From Flavivirga eckloniae (GTDB lineage: Bacteria > Bacteroidota > Bacteroidia > Flavobacteriales > Flavobacteriaceae): a stretch of DNA of 64,000 nt. The stretch spans positions 3,115,001 to 3,179,000 of the forward strand of contig NZ_CP025791.1 of the NCBI RefSeq assembly GCF_002886045.1, given 5' to 3'. The notes under the pieces are model-generated. The model saw only the letters and a list, made by a program, of their open reading frames with translations. It ran no database searches and had not been told where the DNA came from. Shown here one piece after another: positions 62,936 to 64,000 of this stretch (the first letter of the stretch is position 1; each line of letters begins with the position of its first letter). The position numbers were made by a program, and so were the translations under genes.

Positions 62936-63781
62936 TTAAAATTCTTCCAAAAAGGATAAGGTTATTTGTATAACTTTTTGTAAATGTATTGGTAAAATAT
63001 CTTTTTTCCAAGGATGCGACGCTCCAAAAACATGATTGGCACCTTCTACGATTTTTAATTGACTTTTTGGATTCCATTCGTGAAGCTTTTCGGCTTCTTG
63101 AATGGATATACTAGTATCTGCATCACCATGAACTATTAAATAGGGGATTTGTAAATTAGATACGGCTCTTTTTATGGTTAAGCGTTCTTCGTTTTTTATA
63201 TAATTCTCATAAAATTGATAATAATGCGGCATTTGTTGCTTTGTTCTGCCGTTGAGTACATATTTTACGCCATCTTTTTTCCACGATTCTAAATCGCCAA
63301 TTGTTGCCGTTCTTTTTCCAAAGTCACAAATACTCGCTAGGCTTATCACGTTTTTAACACGCGGATCTTCTTCTGCCTTTATTAAAACGATTCCGCCGCC
63401 ACGACTGTGCCCAATAAGGCTAAGGTTATTTATATCGCCAATGCTTTTTATATCATTGCTTTTAAAAACCCAGTCGATTACAGATTCTAAATCGTCCAAT
63501 TCTTTGGTATAATTATTATTGCCAAAAGCTTCCAAATCAGGAAAGTCTATAGGCTGCTCAATAGTACCGCCATTGTATGAAAAGTTGAACTTTATAAAGC
63601 AAAATCCCGCTTCGGCAAATGCATTTGCCATTAAATTCCAGGAACCCCAGTCCTTAAACCCTTTGTACCCATGACAAAATATGATTATAGGTTTATTAAT
63701 ATTATTGGATGTATACGTAACATCGATTAAAATGGGTTTTTCATGTTTGCCATCAATAACACTATTTTTTTTGCTAATCAT
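62936..63781 (-). CDS. Alpha/beta hydrolase family protein
   Basis: 281 residues. The nucleophile elbow is IGHSRGGG (S126). The oxyanion region is FCHGYKGFKDW, and the late Asp and His lie in VHGDADTS and GANHVFG, so a full triad is present. It is most like esterases or dienelactone-type hydrolases of unknown substrate. It starts one base after the stop of the gene at the right edge, so they are cotranscribed. Confidence 0.87.
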   Translation of the reverse strand: MISKKNSVIDGKHEKPILIDVTYTSNNINKPIIIFCHGYKGFKDWGSWNLMANAFAEAGFCFIKFNFSYNGGTIEQPIDFPDLEAFGNNNYTKELDDLESVIDWVFKSNDIKSIGDINNLSLIGHSRGGGIVLIKAEEDPRVKNVISLASICDFGKRTATIGDLESWKKDGVKYVLNGRTKQQMPHYYQFYENYIKNEERLTIKRAVSNLQIPYLIVHGDADTSISIQEAEKLHEWNPKSQLKIVEGANHVFGASHPWKKDILPIHLQKVIQITLSFLEEF

Positions 63782-63782
63782 T

Positions 63783-64000
63783 TTATACTTCTTTTTCGGT
63801 GAATGGAATGTTGGGGTCGCAAATTTCTAAAATAAGCTGTTTTAATTCTTTACTAAAGTTATTAATTGTTTCTTGGGTAATCAAGGCATCTTTTTTTGCA
63901 TAGGCACCGGCTTTATCTTTTTTGGAGAATTTTAAAAAACCTTTATTCAGGTTTTTAAAAGATATGATACCGGCTTCAACTGGAAGTTGAATCTTATTCG
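63783..64000 (-). CDS. C-terminal end of a gene cut by the right edge, possibly a PD-(D/E)XK nuclease / AddB-like protein
   Basis: The frame is open to position 64000 and ends in TAA at 63783-63785. The 71 visible residues (for example LPVEAGIISFKNL, and the tail NIPFTEKEV) resemble the extreme C-terminus of Flavobacteriaceae PD-(D/E)XK helicase-exonuclease proteins. That recollection is the only basis; the nuclease motifs would be off the window. Confidence 0.5.
   Translation of the reverse strand, partial: NKIQLPVEAGIISFKNLNKGFLKFSKKDKAGAYAKKDALITQETINNFSKELKQLILEICDPNIPFTEKEV

Noticed and set aside
1-64000. Insertion sequences, prophage or plasmid functions
   Set aside because: No transposase, integrase, phage or replication protein was found in any frame; mobility signs are limited to short repeats and gene debris.

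Overview
The window looks like chromosomal DNA from a member of the family Flavobacteriaceae (phylum Bacteroidota). The DNA is AT-rich and tightly packed. Two secreted proteins end in type IX secretion (T9SS) sorting domains. Several genes are preceded by the Bacteroidota -7 promoter motif TAnnTTTG. The window also holds a very large flexirubin / aryl-polyene-dialkylresorcinol pigment cluster. The genus cannot be fixed from the sequence alone.

Positions 1-26200 are ordinary core and accessory genome. The order is: a prolyl oligopeptidase cut by the left edge, asd, mscL, alr overlapping tdk, a forward run with a DoxX-like protein, rsmI, a HopJ-family protein and a uracil-DNA glycosylase-like protein, a MORN-repeat lipoprotein, a divergent AhpD-like / OsmC redox pair, recJ, an MFS exporter, a small T9SS protein, a gene-poor stretch (14276-15870) with gene debris and REP-like repeats, lpxH, an 11-copy heptanucleotide tandem repeat, a short operon of two membrane microproteins plus queD, a MATE pump, a universal stress protein, an outer-membrane protein, a membrane-anchored AraC-type regulator, a 1017-residue GH85 endoglycosidase exported by T9SS, a GNAT acetyltransferase and tRNA-Ala(GGC).

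Positions 26216-62061 are one biosynthetic locus. Thirty-five minus-strand genes, almost all overlapping or a few bases apart, run from a tyrosine ammonia-lyase (59171-60706) to a retinol-saturase-like flavoenzyme (26216-27817). A divergent halogenase-like flavoprotein starts beside the lyase. A consistent reading is as follows. The lyase makes a 4-hydroxycinnamate starter and the PaaK-like ligase activates it. Ketosynthases, the chain-length-factor-like subunit, a ketoreductase, hotdog dehydratases and two acyl carrier proteins extend it to an aryl polyene. DarA and DarB make the dialkylresorcinol half. A methyltransferase and flavoenzymes tailor the product. A BtrH-like or C45-type acyltransferase could make the ester bond. 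Export or membrane placement would use the MMPL-acyltransferase fusion, the ABC transporter, LolA and a LolB-like lipoprotein. Several members have no obvious role: two tandem WG-repeat proteins, a HTH-like small protein, a NodB deacetylase and two beta-barrels.

Positions 62062-64000 hold a nested inverted-repeat element, a secreted hypothetical protein, an alpha/beta hydrolase and the C-terminus of a gene cut by the right edge.
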